NCBI GenBank assembly: GCA_900542035.1
Contig: UQMJ01000015.1
Coordinates: 1 to 63,546, forward strand
Length of the DNA stretch: 63,546 nt
Direction of reading: 5' to 3'
Origin: an uncultured Clostridium sp.
GTDB taxonomy: Bacteria > Bacillota > Clostridia > Lachnospirales > Lachnospiraceae
Below, one piece after another: positions 34,629 through 42,788 of this stretch (the first letter of the stretch is position 1; each line of letters starts with the position of its first letter). The translations under genes were made by a program, and so were the position numbers. Below the pieces are notes generated by a model that saw only the letters and a program-made list of their open reading frames with translations, made no database searches and was not told the origin of the DNA.

Positions 34629-35447
34629 TCATCCCTTTACTGCTCCGCTTGTTAAACCACGCACAAATTGTCTGGACGCGCAAAGGAATAAAATAATCAA
34701 TGGTAACGACGCAATAACAAGTCCCGCCAGGGTAGATGTATAATCTACACGTAAGTCGCCCTTAAATGTCATTAATCCAATTGGAATTGTCTGAATTGCC
34801 TTATTATTTAAGAATACATTTGCAAACAGAAATTCATTCCATACAAAGTTTAAATTTACAATTGCGCAGGAAGCAAAAATCGGTTTGCTAATTGGAATAA
34901 TTATCTTTCTAAAAATCTGAAAACTGCTATATCCATCCATGATAGCAGCTTCTTCCAGCTCACGCGGGATAGAGATGAAGTAAGCTCGCATTAAAAACAC
35001 TGTAAACGGAATGCGGAACGCAATGTATGGCAAAATAACTGCCAAGTATGTATCGTATATATTCAGTGCTTTCAATATTTTAAAAAGCGGAACTAACGCA
35101 ATTTGCTCTGATAATGCCATACCTCCAAGTACAATAATGAAAATCACATTGCTTCCTTTGGCATTAAAACGTGTCAAGCCATATGCCAAAAATGAAGATA
35201 TAACCAAAATGCCAATCAAAGAGATACTGCTGACCAGCACAGAGTTTCCAAGATATTTGTAAAGTCCCATATTCCAGGCTTTTACATAGTTTCCGAACTG
35301 CCATACTTCCGGCAGCGCAAGAGAATCCTTAAACATCTCTTTATTAGTTTTAAACGAATTAAGAATGATCCATGCCAAAGGTGCCAGAATAATGGCTGCA
35401 AGCAGGATACAAACCAGATTTAGTAAAACTTTGCTAACTTTTTTCAT
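34629..35447 (-). CDS. Sugar ABC transporter permease (MalG type)
   Basis: 272 residues, six membrane helices, with the EAA loop 'RELEEAAIMDGYSSFQIFRKIIIPIS' region that contacts the ATPase. Typical second permease of carbohydrate (CUT1) importers. No ATPase gene is present in the cluster, so a shared MsmK-type ATPase elsewhere is expected. It lies 13 bp after the frameshifted first permease. Confidence 0.92.
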   Translation of the reverse strand: MKKVSKVLLNLVCILLAAIILAPLAWIILNSFKTNKEMFKDSLALPEVWQFGNYVKAWNMGLYKYLGNSVLVSSISLIGILVISSFLAYGLTRFNAKGSNVIFIIVLGGMALSEQIALVPLFKILKALNIYDTYLAVILPYIAFRIPFTVFLMRAYFISIPRELEEAAIMDGYSSFQIFRKIIIPISKPIFASCAIVNLNFVWNEFLFANVFLNNKAIQTIPIGLMTFKGDLRVDYTSTLAGLVIASLPLIILFLCASRQFVRGLTSGAVKG

Positions 35448-35460
35448 GGTATGCTCCTTT

Positions 35461-36329
35461 CTATTCTTTGCCAGAATTGGTCATCCTAATTTGAATAATG
35501 GAAAGAGTTACAGTAATAACGAAAATAAATACTCCTGTTACGGCAGCCATACCTAAATCATCATGTAAAAACGCCTGCTGATATAGGAATAACCCCAAAA
35601 CCTGAGAACTATTTCCAGGTCCTCCGCTTGTAGTTGCATAGACTTCTGTATAAAGTTTGAATGCTCCGATAATGGTAATAATGGAACACACCAGAAGCTG
35701 TTCTTTTGCCTGTGGAAGCATAATAAGCAGCGCCCTCTTAACCGGCCCCGCTCCATCAATGGAAGCTGCCTCCAGATACTCTCTTGGAACATTCTGGAAT
35801 GCAACCACCATCAGCAGAGTGATATAACCGGTAAATTGCCATTGACTCATAGCAATAATACAGTAAATTGCCATTTTAGAGTCTCCGAGAAAGCCTAAAG
35901 GTCCCTTTCCCAGCGCCTTTAATATGTTATTTAAAAGTCATTTGGCTCATAAATAAAGGTAAACATAAGACCTACTGCAGTCAGTGAGATCAATGCTGGA
36001 ATATAATAAATATTTCTAAATATTGGTTTTAACTTGTAGCTAATAGCATCACTTTCCAGAATCAAAGCTATGACCGTACCAAATCCAACCTGAACAATTA
36101 AAGAAATCACGCAATATGCAATATTGTTTTTCAGCATAATTGGTAAAGTACTGTCAGTAAAAAATCTGCGATAGTTATCAAGTCCTACAAATGTCTGGCC
36201 TGCTGAATAGGATGACAATCTGAAAAAACTGTAACCAATATTCATTATGACCGGTATATAGACAAAAAACAGAACCATAAAAACTCCCGGCAGCATATAC
36301 AGATATGGGATACTTTTTTTAGTTTTCAT
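35461..36329 (-). pseudogene. Sugar ABC transporter permease (MalF type), frameshifted
   Basis: Two adjacent frames together make one permease. The first (36329-35931, 132 aa) has the N-terminal helices and ends at TAA after '...FIYEPNDF'. The second frame resumes at once, reading L-N-N-I-L-K-A-L-G, then 'MAIYCIIAMSQWQFTGY' and the EAA loop 'REYLEAASIDGAGPVKRALL', to 35461. The junction is GACTTTTAAAT; one more T in the T4 run would restore a single ~289-residue protein. No ribosome-binding site precedes the internal ATG at 35874. Either a real single-base deletion disabling the importer, or a base-calling error in the run. Confidence 0.85.
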
Positions 36330-36352
36330 TCTGTCACCGTCCTTTTTTCAGT

Positions 36353-36389
36353 ACAGGGGATGCTGTACCGTCCTTTTGGCATCCCCTGT
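36353..36389 (-). promoter_or_regulatory. Intercistronic hairpin between binding protein and permeases
   Basis: A perfect 11-bp stem ACAGGGGATGC / GCATCCCCTGT with a 15-nt loop lies in the 88-bp gap between the binding-protein gene and the first permease. Such hairpins typically protect the upstream message and lower downstream expression; a partial terminator is the alternative. Confidence 0.7.
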
Positions 36390-36417
36390 TAAACATCTCT
36401 TCAATGCACAACTGCCC

Positions 36418-37770
36418 TTATTGAACTAACGTTTGTGCTTCTTTTGCTTTTGCCTGAATATTTTCCATTGCCTGCTCTGGCGTAATGTCTCCACCAGTTA
36501 AAGCAGATACGCTGGTCAGATACTCATCACATACTGTGGAATATAATGCATTATCCAGCCATGCACTCATTGCTTTTGCTTCCATAACTGCATTATATCC
36601 ATCTAATAATGCCTGATCTGTCAGCCCTTCTGTTGTACCCTTTGCTGCATTAAACCAACCGATTTCCTGACACATTTGGGTACCAACCTCTTTTCCCAGG
36701 AACCATTTCAAAAATTCTACGCATTCATCTGGGTATTTTGTCTTGGACGAAACTACAAAGCCTTCCGGAACACCTGTTAAAATATCCTGATTACCTTTCG
36801 CTCCCTCAATCTTAGGGAAGTTAAACATACCAAATTCCATTTCTGCATTGTCTGCCTTAATATAAGGAATTTCAATTAACTCTGCATAGTACATTGCAGA
36901 TTGTTCCATAATAAAATTTGTTCTTCCCATATCCGGTTTTACACCATTGGGATTATCATTGGTATACTGAAGAATCTGCTGGTAATACTGAAGCGCTTCT
37001 ACATATCCTGGATCAGTAAATTCACCAGTCTTAGGATTGTAGTCTTTTTCTCTGACTTCATCCGGAACGCAAATCTGATTCAGCGTTCCAATGTAATGTG
37101 ATGCAGACCAAGGTTCCTGATTGCCAAAGCTGATTGGAGTAATACCAGCTGCCTTTAAAGTTTCGCAGACATTGATGAATTCATCCCAGGTTGTTGGAAC
37201 TGTCAGATTATGTTCATCAAAGATTGCTTTATTATAGAAGAACAGCTTGCAGTCCAGACGGAACGGAATTCCATACTGCATTCCATCGGCATTCACATAC
37301 TGTTCCAACTGAGACTCAATAAAGGAATCTTTCCACTCTGGATCTGCCTCTAAATATGGAGTTAAATCTAAAATCAAATCTTCTCTGATAAAACGTTCCG
37401 TGAAATCGCCTACCCAGCTAAAAAAAATGTCCGGAGTATCTTCGCTGCCAACCACGATCTTTATCTTCTCTTTATATTCCTGGTTCTGAGCACTGATAAT
37501 ATTAAACTTAATATCTGGATGCATCTGCTCATATTCAGCCAGCTTCGTATTGATAAAGGTATTGTACGGTTCGTCTGGGAAACGATGCATAAATGTAATT
37601 ACCTTTTGTTCTCCCTCTGCCTGCGCAGACTCTGCTGTTGTCTGCTTACTATCTCCTTGGCCTGCTGGTGCTGCTGTTTCCGAATTTCCGCCTCCGCACG
37701 CAGTCAAAGAAAGCGCTGTGATTCCAGCCATCGCCAAACTCAATGTTTTCTTCCAAATGTTCTTTTTCAT
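36418..37770 (-). CDS. Sugar ABC transporter substrate-binding lipoprotein
   Basis: 450 residues. Lipoprotein signal peptide ending 'ALSLTACGGG' (lipobox, Cys at about 25), a Gln/Ala/Glu-rich linker, then a family-1 extracellular solute-binding fold ('MHRFPDEPYNTFINTKLAEYEQ', 'YGIPFRLDCKLFFYNKAIFDEH', 'YPDECVEFLKWFLGKE'). It captures the substrate outside the membrane for the two permeases downstream. Presumed ligand is a fructosamine or an oligosaccharide from which the intracellular lyase acts. Confidence 0.93.
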   Translation of the reverse strand: MKKNIWKKTLSLAMAGITALSLTACGGGNSETAAPAGQGDSKQTTAESAQAEGEQKVITFMHRFPDEPYNTFINTKLAEYEQMHPDIKFNIISAQNQEYKEKIKIVVGSEDTPDIFFSWVGDFTERFIREDLILDLTPYLEADPEWKDSFIESQLEQYVNADGMQYGIPFRLDCKLFFYNKAIFDEHNLTVPTTWDEFINVCETLKAAGITPISFGNQEPWSASHYIGTLNQICVPDEVREKDYNPKTGEFTDPGYVEALQYYQQILQYTNDNPNGVKPDMGRTNFIMEQSAMYYAELIEIPYIKADNAEMEFGMFNFPKIEGAKGNQDILTGVPEGFVVSSKTKYPDECVEFLKWFLGKEVGTQMCQEIGWFNAAKGTTEGLTDQALLDGYNAVMEAKAMSAWLDNALYSTVCDEYLTSVSALTGGDITPEQAMENIQAKAKEAQTLVQ

Positions 37771-37827
37771 ACAATACTCCTTTCCTCTTCCCCTGCCCTA
37801 CACAGGTTTCATTTTTCCGTTTTCTTT

Positions 37828-38763
37828 TTATTTCCGATTCATTACTTCTAAATCCTTCTCTGTCAGTTCAATTTCTTTTCCAAAACCAAATGAACCTTCC
37901 CGCTGACATTGTTTTGCAGAAAAGACTGCCGCACGATAAAGACTAATTTTTACCAGCATATCCAAATACTCTTCTGATGTGACAATTCCCCGATGTCCAG
38001 ATGCCTCGTCAAAATCTGCTGCCATGTCCAATCCATCCAGATAATTTATCAGAAAGCAAGTAATAAAAGAATCTCCCGCTCCCATTGTATCTTTTGCTTT
38101 TACCAAACATGGGGACTGCTCATAAAATTTGTCTCCTACCATCACAAATGAACCTTTGGCTCCTCTGGTAGCTATTACAATCTGTCTGCATCCATATTCT
38201 TTAATTTGTTTCATCACTTTGCGAATGTCGTCTTCCGCCATATCTCCGCATGAAATTTCAGCGCAATCAATGTATGGGCAGCACTGTTTCAAATACTCAT
38301 CTGTATAACGATTTGAAAAATCCATAGAAACAAATTTCCCTGCTCTTCTTATCGCTGGGAGTTCTTTCTCCATAAAGCTATGAATACTTGTATGAATCAA
38401 ATCGTATTCTCCAATATACTGTTCATCAATCTTCGTTAATACTGGAGGTTTTGTTCTGGATATTCCACCAGTATTTCCTTCCAGAAACACTCTGTCTCCA
38501 TCTATCAGCAAAACTCTGGCACATCCATTTTCTCCGTGTTCCATGCGGCAATGCGAAAGATCTAACCCAAGTTCTTTTGTTACTGAATACACGTGCTGCC
38601 CTACTTCATCATCTCCAAAAGTCCCCAGATAAGCCGCTTCTGTTCCAAACAATTTTGCGAATACCGCAATATTTAACGCGTTCCCCCCTGGATAGATCTT
38701 TTTTTCATGAAGATATTTGTCACATACATTGTCTCCTATTCCTAATACTTTAATATCACTCAC
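37828..38763 (-). CDS. FrlD-like PfkB-family fructosamine kinase
   Basis: 311 residues, start GTG at 38763 (no better ATG; AAAAAGGG directly abuts it, so the start is uncertain). PfkB motifs: 'YPGGNALNIAVFAK' and the catalytic/anion-hole 'DTMGAGDSFITCFL'. It parallels E. coli FrlD ('GDNCVDIYPQ', 'SGGNAVNVAVY', DFSDKW) in 'GIGDNVCDKYL' and MDFSNRYTDE. FrlD phosphorylates fructoselysine at C6 before deglycation. It is first in its operon, 57 bp before the binding protein, with a promoter overlapped by a candidate operator. Confidence 0.87.
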   Translation of the reverse strand: MSDIKVLGIGDNVCDKYLHEKKIYPGGNALNIAVFAKLFGTEAAYLGTFGDDEVGQHVYSVTKELGLDLSHCRMEHGENGCARVLLIDGDRVFLEGNTGGISRTKPPVLTKIDEQYIGEYDLIHTSIHSFMEKELPAIRRAGKFVSMDFSNRYTDEYLKQCCPYIDCAEISCGDMAEDDIRKVMKQIKEYGCRQIVIATRGAKGSFVMVGDKFYEQSPCLVKAKDTMGAGDSFITCFLINYLDGLDMAADFDEASGHRGIVTSEEYLDMLVKISLYRAAVFSAKQCQREGSFGFGKEIELTEKDLEVMNRK

Positions 38764-38791
38764 CCCTTTTTCTTTGTATTTATTTGTTCTA

Positions 38792-38824
38792 TTTTGTTAT
38801 ATCATATTTGTACTAATTAATCAA
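38792..38824 (-). promoter_or_regulatory. Promoter and candidate operator of the fructosamine operon
   Basis: Minus strand TTGATT (38824-38819), 17 bp, TATAAC (38801-38796). TTTTGTTATATCATA (38792-38806, plus strand) covers the -10 and resembles the other GntR-type sites in the locus. Confidence 0.6.
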
Positions 38825-38944
38825 GTATGTATCTCATTATTTTATTTATTTTTTCTACAAAGCTATCATTTTATATCATTTACAATATATATAATGTACA
38901 ATCAATGTATTGTTTTTTCACATCCATACGTCATTTTTACATTA

Positions 38945-38973
38945 CAAAAAGAGACGCAAAATTTTGCGTCTCT
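38945..38973 (-). terminator. Terminator after the sulfotransferase gene
   Basis: A 24-bp perfect palindrome AGAGACGCAAAA/TTTTGCGTCTCT followed on the minus strand by TTTTT (38949-38945), 52 bp beyond the stop. The inner A4/T4 bases must form the loop. Confidence 0.85.
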
Positions 38974-39025
38974 CTTCCTTAAATCAATAATCCCTATTAA
39001 ATTTATCTTGTCCACTCCCTCAGGA

Positions 39026-40450
39026 TTATACCTGTCCGTCTGTTACGCAGGCATCAATCTTAGAGGTATAGCCTAATGTGCCTTCTACAGGAGTTACTTC
39101 TTTAATAGTACCTTCTGCTGCTCCAGGCACACGGAAATCATGGCAGTCCAGTCTCTTTACCGGAGTTTCAACCGGTTTCTCAAGCTGCGGAACATAGTCG
39201 TATGGGTAACGGTATGCACGATATACCAGTTCTCTCATGTCCTTGAATGGAGCGATGTACTCCCAGACAACTTCCTTTTCTGGAGTAACCTCGAACATAC
39301 GCATATAGCAGCCCTCGGTAATCAGGGTGTTGCCGTTTGGCAGTCTCTGTGCAGAGCTGATCAGCGGGCTGTAGAACTTGGAGTTTGCAACCAGTCCTAA
39401 CATACCGCCGAAGGTCAGGCCCTTGAACTCCCATACTACCTCTAAGGTAACCGGATCAAACTCCAGGATACGGGAATGGTCGCGGATATCTGCCTTGGTA
39501 CCGTCTTTGCTGACTCTGCTTGGCATACCATAGCCAGCCCAGCCGCCGTTGTCGAATACAAGGATATTGCCTTCGCCAGGCAGTCCTTTCGGAATCATAT
39601 GGCAGTGATGCTGTCCAATGATCTGACCCATAATACGAAGCTCTTTTGTCTTAGTAAAGTCAGGACCAATCTGCCATACAATCTTGCCAGTCTTCTTGCT
39701 GATAATCGCTAAGATGTTTGCTTCACGGGCATCCCAGATAATATTCTCCGGATTGAATCTTTCATCGCCGGCATCATACCATTTGTTTGGACCTAATAAA
39801 CTCATGGAGTTGATGTGCAGCCAGTCGCCCTGTCCGCCGCCGTTCTCATGGTTATTTGGATTACGTGCCAATACGTTTTTCTGGATCTCGTCAAATCCCA
39901 GTTCTGCGAAGTGCTTATTTGCGTGCCACTCCCATACAATATTGCCTTCCCAGTCAACTTCGATAAATACGTCGTCTAACAGGCGATGCTCGGTAATCTT
40001 CTTATTGTAAATGTCCTCATGGCACAGAATCAAAGTGTTTCCGCTGTCGGTCTTGCACTCCATACCTGGTACATAGTAACCAACCGGATTGCCCTCTCTC
40101 TGATAATCATGGTGCTGACGTGCGATCCATCTCTTATCTCCGTCATCATCTACTAATTCTTTGTGGTCGAACTTCCAGACAACTTTGCCGTCCCAGTCTA
40201 CCTGAACCACATCCGTCTGATCCTGATAGCCGTATTTTGGATCACGAAGTCCTAAGCTTCCCATTACGTAACCGCCTGGAAGCAGTTTGTTGGGGAATCC
40301 CTGAACATCCTTCCAAACTTTTACTACATTACCATTCATATCTACCAGAACAGCGCCAATTCCCTGACACTGCATCAGAGTATAGCCGTTCCATGCTTTC
40401 TCCGGATCGTAGATTGTGGTACCTGTTGGATATACGTTATAAAGTCCCAT
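39026..40450 (-). CDS. Aryl-sulfate sulfotransferase (AssT family), cytoplasmic
   Basis: 474 residues, AGGAGG 9 nt before the ATG. It is a beta-propeller of repeated 'VVWEWHA', 'IVWQIG', 'VVWEFKG', VVWEYIA blades typical of arylsulfotransferase ASST (PF05935), with the conserved histidines in 'ARQHHDYQREGN', 'GDWLHINSMSLL', 'IIGQHHCHMIPKG' and 'RDHSRILEF'. AssT moves sulfate from phenolic sulfates to other phenols without PAPS through a sulfo-histidine; the type enzymes come from gut bacteria. No signal peptide is seen, unlike the periplasmic enterobacterial forms. A thioredoxin gene lies directly upstream in the same transcript. Confidence 0.85.
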   Translation of the reverse strand: MGLYNVYPTGTTIYDPEKAWNGYTLMQCQGIGAVLVDMNGNVVKVWKDVQGFPNKLLPGGYVMGSLGLRDPKYGYQDQTDVVQVDWDGKVVWKFDHKELVDDDGDKRWIARQHHDYQREGNPVGYYVPGMECKTDSGNTLILCHEDIYNKKITEHRLLDDVFIEVDWEGNIVWEWHANKHFAELGFDEIQKNVLARNPNNHENGGGQGDWLHINSMSLLGPNKWYDAGDERFNPENIIWDAREANILAIISKKTGKIVWQIGPDFTKTKELRIMGQIIGQHHCHMIPKGLPGEGNILVFDNGGWAGYGMPSRVSKDGTKADIRDHSRILEFDPVTLEVVWEFKGLTFGGMLGLVANSKFYSPLISSAQRLPNGNTLITEGCYMRMFEVTPEKEVVWEYIAPFKDMRELVYRAYRYPYDYVPQLEKPVETPVKRLDCHDFRVPGAAEGTIKEVTPVEGTLGYTSKIDACVTDGQV

Positions 40451-40492
40451 ATGTAAAAACCTCCTTTTTAAACCGGCTGTGCCGGAAAACTT

Positions 40493-40807
40493 TTAAATAT
40501 ATTTTTCGATTGCATCGATGTAGTCGTCTTCTTCATGATTGCCAGCCAGTTTTTCTACCGGATCGCCATTGTCGAAAATAACAACCTGCGGAACGCCTTT
40601 CATCATCATCTTTTCAAATAAAGCAGCTTCTTCCTCTACATCTACTTCATAAAATGGCATCTTGCCCTTGTAATCGCCCTCTAAATCTTCCAGTACTGCA
40701 TGAACTCCCTGACATACATGGCAGGATTTTCTGGAGAAAATAACCAGACAAGTCTCGCCATCATTTTCAATATACTCTTCAAATGCACGTGAATTTAACT
40801 TTTTCAT
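40493..40807 (-). CDS. Thioredoxin-family protein
   Basis: 104 residues, single thioredoxin fold with active site S-C-H-V-C in 'IFSRKSCHVCQGVHAVLEDL' (atypical CHVC instead of CGPC) and cis-Pro in 'MKGVPQVVIFDNG'. Cytoplasmic. It is transcribed from a clear promoter and followed 42 bp later by the AssT gene; the divergent neighbour is a thioredoxin-reductase-like gene, so the three probably form a redox set. Confidence 0.92.
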   Translation of the reverse strand: MKKLNSRAFEEYIENDGETCLVIFSRKSCHVCQGVHAVLEDLEGDYKGKMPFYEVDVEEEAALFEKMMMKGVPQVVIFDNGDPVEKLAGNHEEDDYIDAIEKYI

Positions 40808-40849
40808 AAAAATTCCGTCTCCTTTTTCGTATTTTCAAACTCTAGTGCA

Positions 40850-40878
40850 AGTATACCACGTTATCTTCCGCAAGACAA
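40850..40878 (-). promoter_or_regulatory. Promoter of the thioredoxin-sulfotransferase unit
   Basis: Minus strand TTGTCT (40878-40873), 17 bp, TATACT (40855-40850), 43 bp before the thioredoxin ATG. The opposite promoter for the reductase must lie between about 40879 and 40950 (a TAAAAT is visible at about 40915) but its -35 is unclear. Confidence 0.65.
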
Positions 40879-40977
40879 TAATCTATGTTATAGCAATTTC
40901 TGAAAAATGTGTTAAAATAGATTTAACTGTAAGTTTATTGTATTTCATTCTTCAGAGTTTAAACGGAGGAAACCAAT

Positions 40978-42141
40978 ATGGACGCAATGTATGATTTAAT
41001 CATTATAGGAGCAGGCCCTGCCGGACTGGCAGCCGGAATCTACGGCGGACGGGCACATTTAAATACCCTGATTCTTGAAAAAAGCACAGTAGGCGGACGG
41101 GCCTATACCACCAGGGAGATTGTCAATTACCCAGGCATTCCCTCTACTTCCGGTCCTGATTTGACGGAAAAAATGGCAGAGCACGCCAAAAGTTTTGGCG
41201 TGGAAATCAAACGAGAACCAGTTAAGTCGATGGATGTTACCGGCGATGTAAAATTAGTAAAAACCAGACGGCACGAATACGGCGCAAAGGCAGTTATCAT
41301 TGCCACTGGTACTTCTGCCAGAATTTTAGGCATTCCTGGAGAACGGGAACTGACCGGACAGGGTGTGGCTTACTGCGCTACCTGTGATGCAGAATTTTTC
41401 CAGGATCAGCACGTGGTAGTGGTAGGAAGCGGCGATCAGGCCATTGAAGAAGGTATGTTTATTACCAAATTTGCCAATCGGGTAACGGTTATTGTACTTC
41501 ACGATGAAGGCATTTTAGACTGCAACAAACAGGCAGCAGAAAAAGCGCTGTCCCATCCCAAGATGGACTTTATCTGGAACAGCGTTCTTACCGAGGTATG
41601 CGGCGAAGAACAGGTAACCGGCGTTAAAATCAAAAACATGAAGACTGACGAAATCACAGACTTCCCCTGTGACGGCGTATTTTTCTTTGTAGGAATGATT
41701 CCCGAAACAAAATGGCTGCCGGAAGAATTGTATAAAGACGGCCGCGGCTGGCTTCATGTAAATGAACAGATGGAAACCAATATTTCCGGCGTTTACGCAG
41801 TCGGCGACGTACGGGACAAATACCTGCGCCAGGTATCTACTGCCATTGCTGACGGTGCTATTGCCGCTACTGCCGCAGAACGTTATATTGAGGATATGGA
41901 TTATTTCCGCGAAAAGGTCATCGAAAGCGAAACTCCTGTTGTTTTAGGCTTCTGGAGTCCGGAATACGCCGGAAGTATCGATGCAATTGGAGCGATTTCT
42001 TCCCCATATCCGGTTATGGAAATTGATGTAACCAGGAAGAAAGCCTGGGCTGACCGTTATCACATCGAGCTGAGCCAGGAAACTCCAGCTGCCGCTCTGG
42101 TGGTAGAAAAAGGTGAAGTGAAAGAGACTCTGAATCTGTAA
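40978..42141 (+). CDS. Thioredoxin-reductase-like protein fused to a cysteine-less thioredoxin domain
   Basis: 387 residues, CGGAGG before the ATG. Residues 1-305 are a low-molecular-weight TrxR: FAD motif 'IIGAGPAGLAAGIYGGRA', redox centre C-A-T-C in 'GVAYCATCDAEFF', NAD(P) motif 'VVVGSGDQAIEEGMFI', and 'GVYAVGDVRDKYLRQVSTA'. The extra ~75 residues look like a thioredoxin: 'TPVVLGFWSPEYAGSIDAIG' aligns with the PVLVDFWAxWCGPC region but both active-site Cys are gone, and 'QETPAAALVVEKGEV' fits the cis-Pro strand. The pseudo-thioredoxin may dock a partner such as the divergent CHVC thioredoxin. Confidence 0.9.
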   Translation: MDAMYDLIIIGAGPAGLAAGIYGGRAHLNTLILEKSTVGGRAYTTREIVNYPGIPSTSGPDLTEKMAEHAKSFGVEIKREPVKSMDVTGDVKLVKTRRHEYGAKAVIIATGTSARILGIPGERELTGQGVAYCATCDAEFFQDQHVVVVGSGDQAIEEGMFITKFANRVTVIVLHDEGILDCNKQAAEKALSHPKMDFIWNSVLTEVCGEEQVTGVKIKNMKTDEITDFPCDGVFFFVGMIPETKWLPEELYKDGRGWLHVNEQMETNISGVYAVGDVRDKYLRQVSTAIADGAIAATAAERYIEDMDYFREKVIESETPVVLGFWSPEYAGSIDAIGAISSPYPVMEIDVTRKKAWADRYHIELSQETPAAALVVEKGEVKETLNL

Positions 42142-42173
42142 CGCAGCAAACATTTACGAAATTGTCGATACGC

Positions 42174-42225
42174 ATAAAAGCATGGACGGAATCGCAAAGC
42201 TTCCTACCATGCTTTTATCTTTTTC
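42174..42225 (+). terminator. Terminator after the TrxR-like gene
   Basis: ATAAAAGCATGG (42174-42185) pairs perfectly with CCATGCTTTTAT (42207-42218), followed by CTTTTTC. It lies 32 bp after the stop and may also serve the convergent cassette. Confidence 0.85.
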
Positions 42226-42231
42226 ATTTTT

Positions 42232-42441
42232 TTACTTTTCTCTATATTCCATCTCTAATTCTTTCGCAAGATATTCATCGCTCATGCAGTGCATATCAGA
42301 GACTCCATCCCTGACTAATTGATAGACCTGGGAATGATAAAAAAATTTCAGAGCAGCATCCAATGAAATGTCCTGTTGCTTTGCAAAGAGTTCAATAATA
42401 CGGCTGTATTTCTTTTGAAGTAAAATGGGATTTGCTTTCAT
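42232..42441 (-). CDS. Small protein, DUF3791-like, third gene of a TA-like cassette
   Basis: 69 residues, helical, 'LLQKKYSRIIELFAKQQDISLDAALKFFYHSQVYQLV', ending in an acidic tail. This resembles the short partner proteins annotated DUF3791 or similar next to DUF3990 genes in Firmicutes. Its ATG overlaps the end of the DUF3990 gene by 4 nt. A DNA-binding or antidote role is possible; family assignment is from memory. Confidence 0.72.
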   Translation of the reverse strand: MKANPILLQKKYSRIIELFAKQQDISLDAALKFFYHSQVYQLVRDGVSDMHCMSDEYLAKELEMEYREK

Positions 42442-42788
42442 ACGCTCTCGCTCCTTTCGAAATGCAGCATTTTCAGTGCCTTTTCTGTCCGGAAACAGAT
42501 TTGCAGATTTGGTTTTTCATAGCGAAGACGGTTAATCGCCTCATTCTTATCAATCAAACCATCAAAAAACAGTTCCACTGTATTAAACACTTTATCATTG
42601 GCAACGCCTCCAATCACAAGATCGTAATCCGTAGTATCTTTTCCTCTGCGTTTAAATTTACCGCACCATTTTACTGCCTGTTCATACAAGGGGGTAACAT
42701 AAAACCCCCGCCCAAAATCCACATTAGCACGGGAATGTACTAAGTCCGGTACCGCAATTTCCAGATAAGATCCATGATACAGAATCAT
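42438..42788 (-). CDS. DUF3990 protein, putative ADP-ribosyltransferase-fold toxin
   Basis: 116 residues beginning MILYHGSYLEIAVPDL, then 'NVDFGRGFYVTPLYEQAVKWC', the H-G-S and F-G-x-G-F-Y-x-T pattern of DUF3990, a family I recall as placed in the ADP-ribosyltransferase clan. Middle section 'DLVIGGVANDKVFNTVELFFDG'. It overlaps both neighbours by 4 nt (42438-42441 and 42785-42788), which is typical of toxin-antitoxin or similar tightly coupled units. Activity and target are not known to me. Confidence 0.8.
   Translation of the reverse strand: MILYHGSYLEIAVPDLVHSRANVDFGRGFYVTPLYEQAVKWCGKFKRRGKDTTDYDLVIGGVANDKVFNTVELFFDGLIDKNEAINRLRYEKPNLQICFRTEKALKMLHFERSESV

Noticed and set aside
35920..35945. 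Programmed -1 frameshift in the permease gene
   Set aside because: The junction GAC-TTT-TAA is not a standard slippery heptamer and I see no strong stimulatory structure; deletion of one T in a run, or a base-calling error, is simpler.
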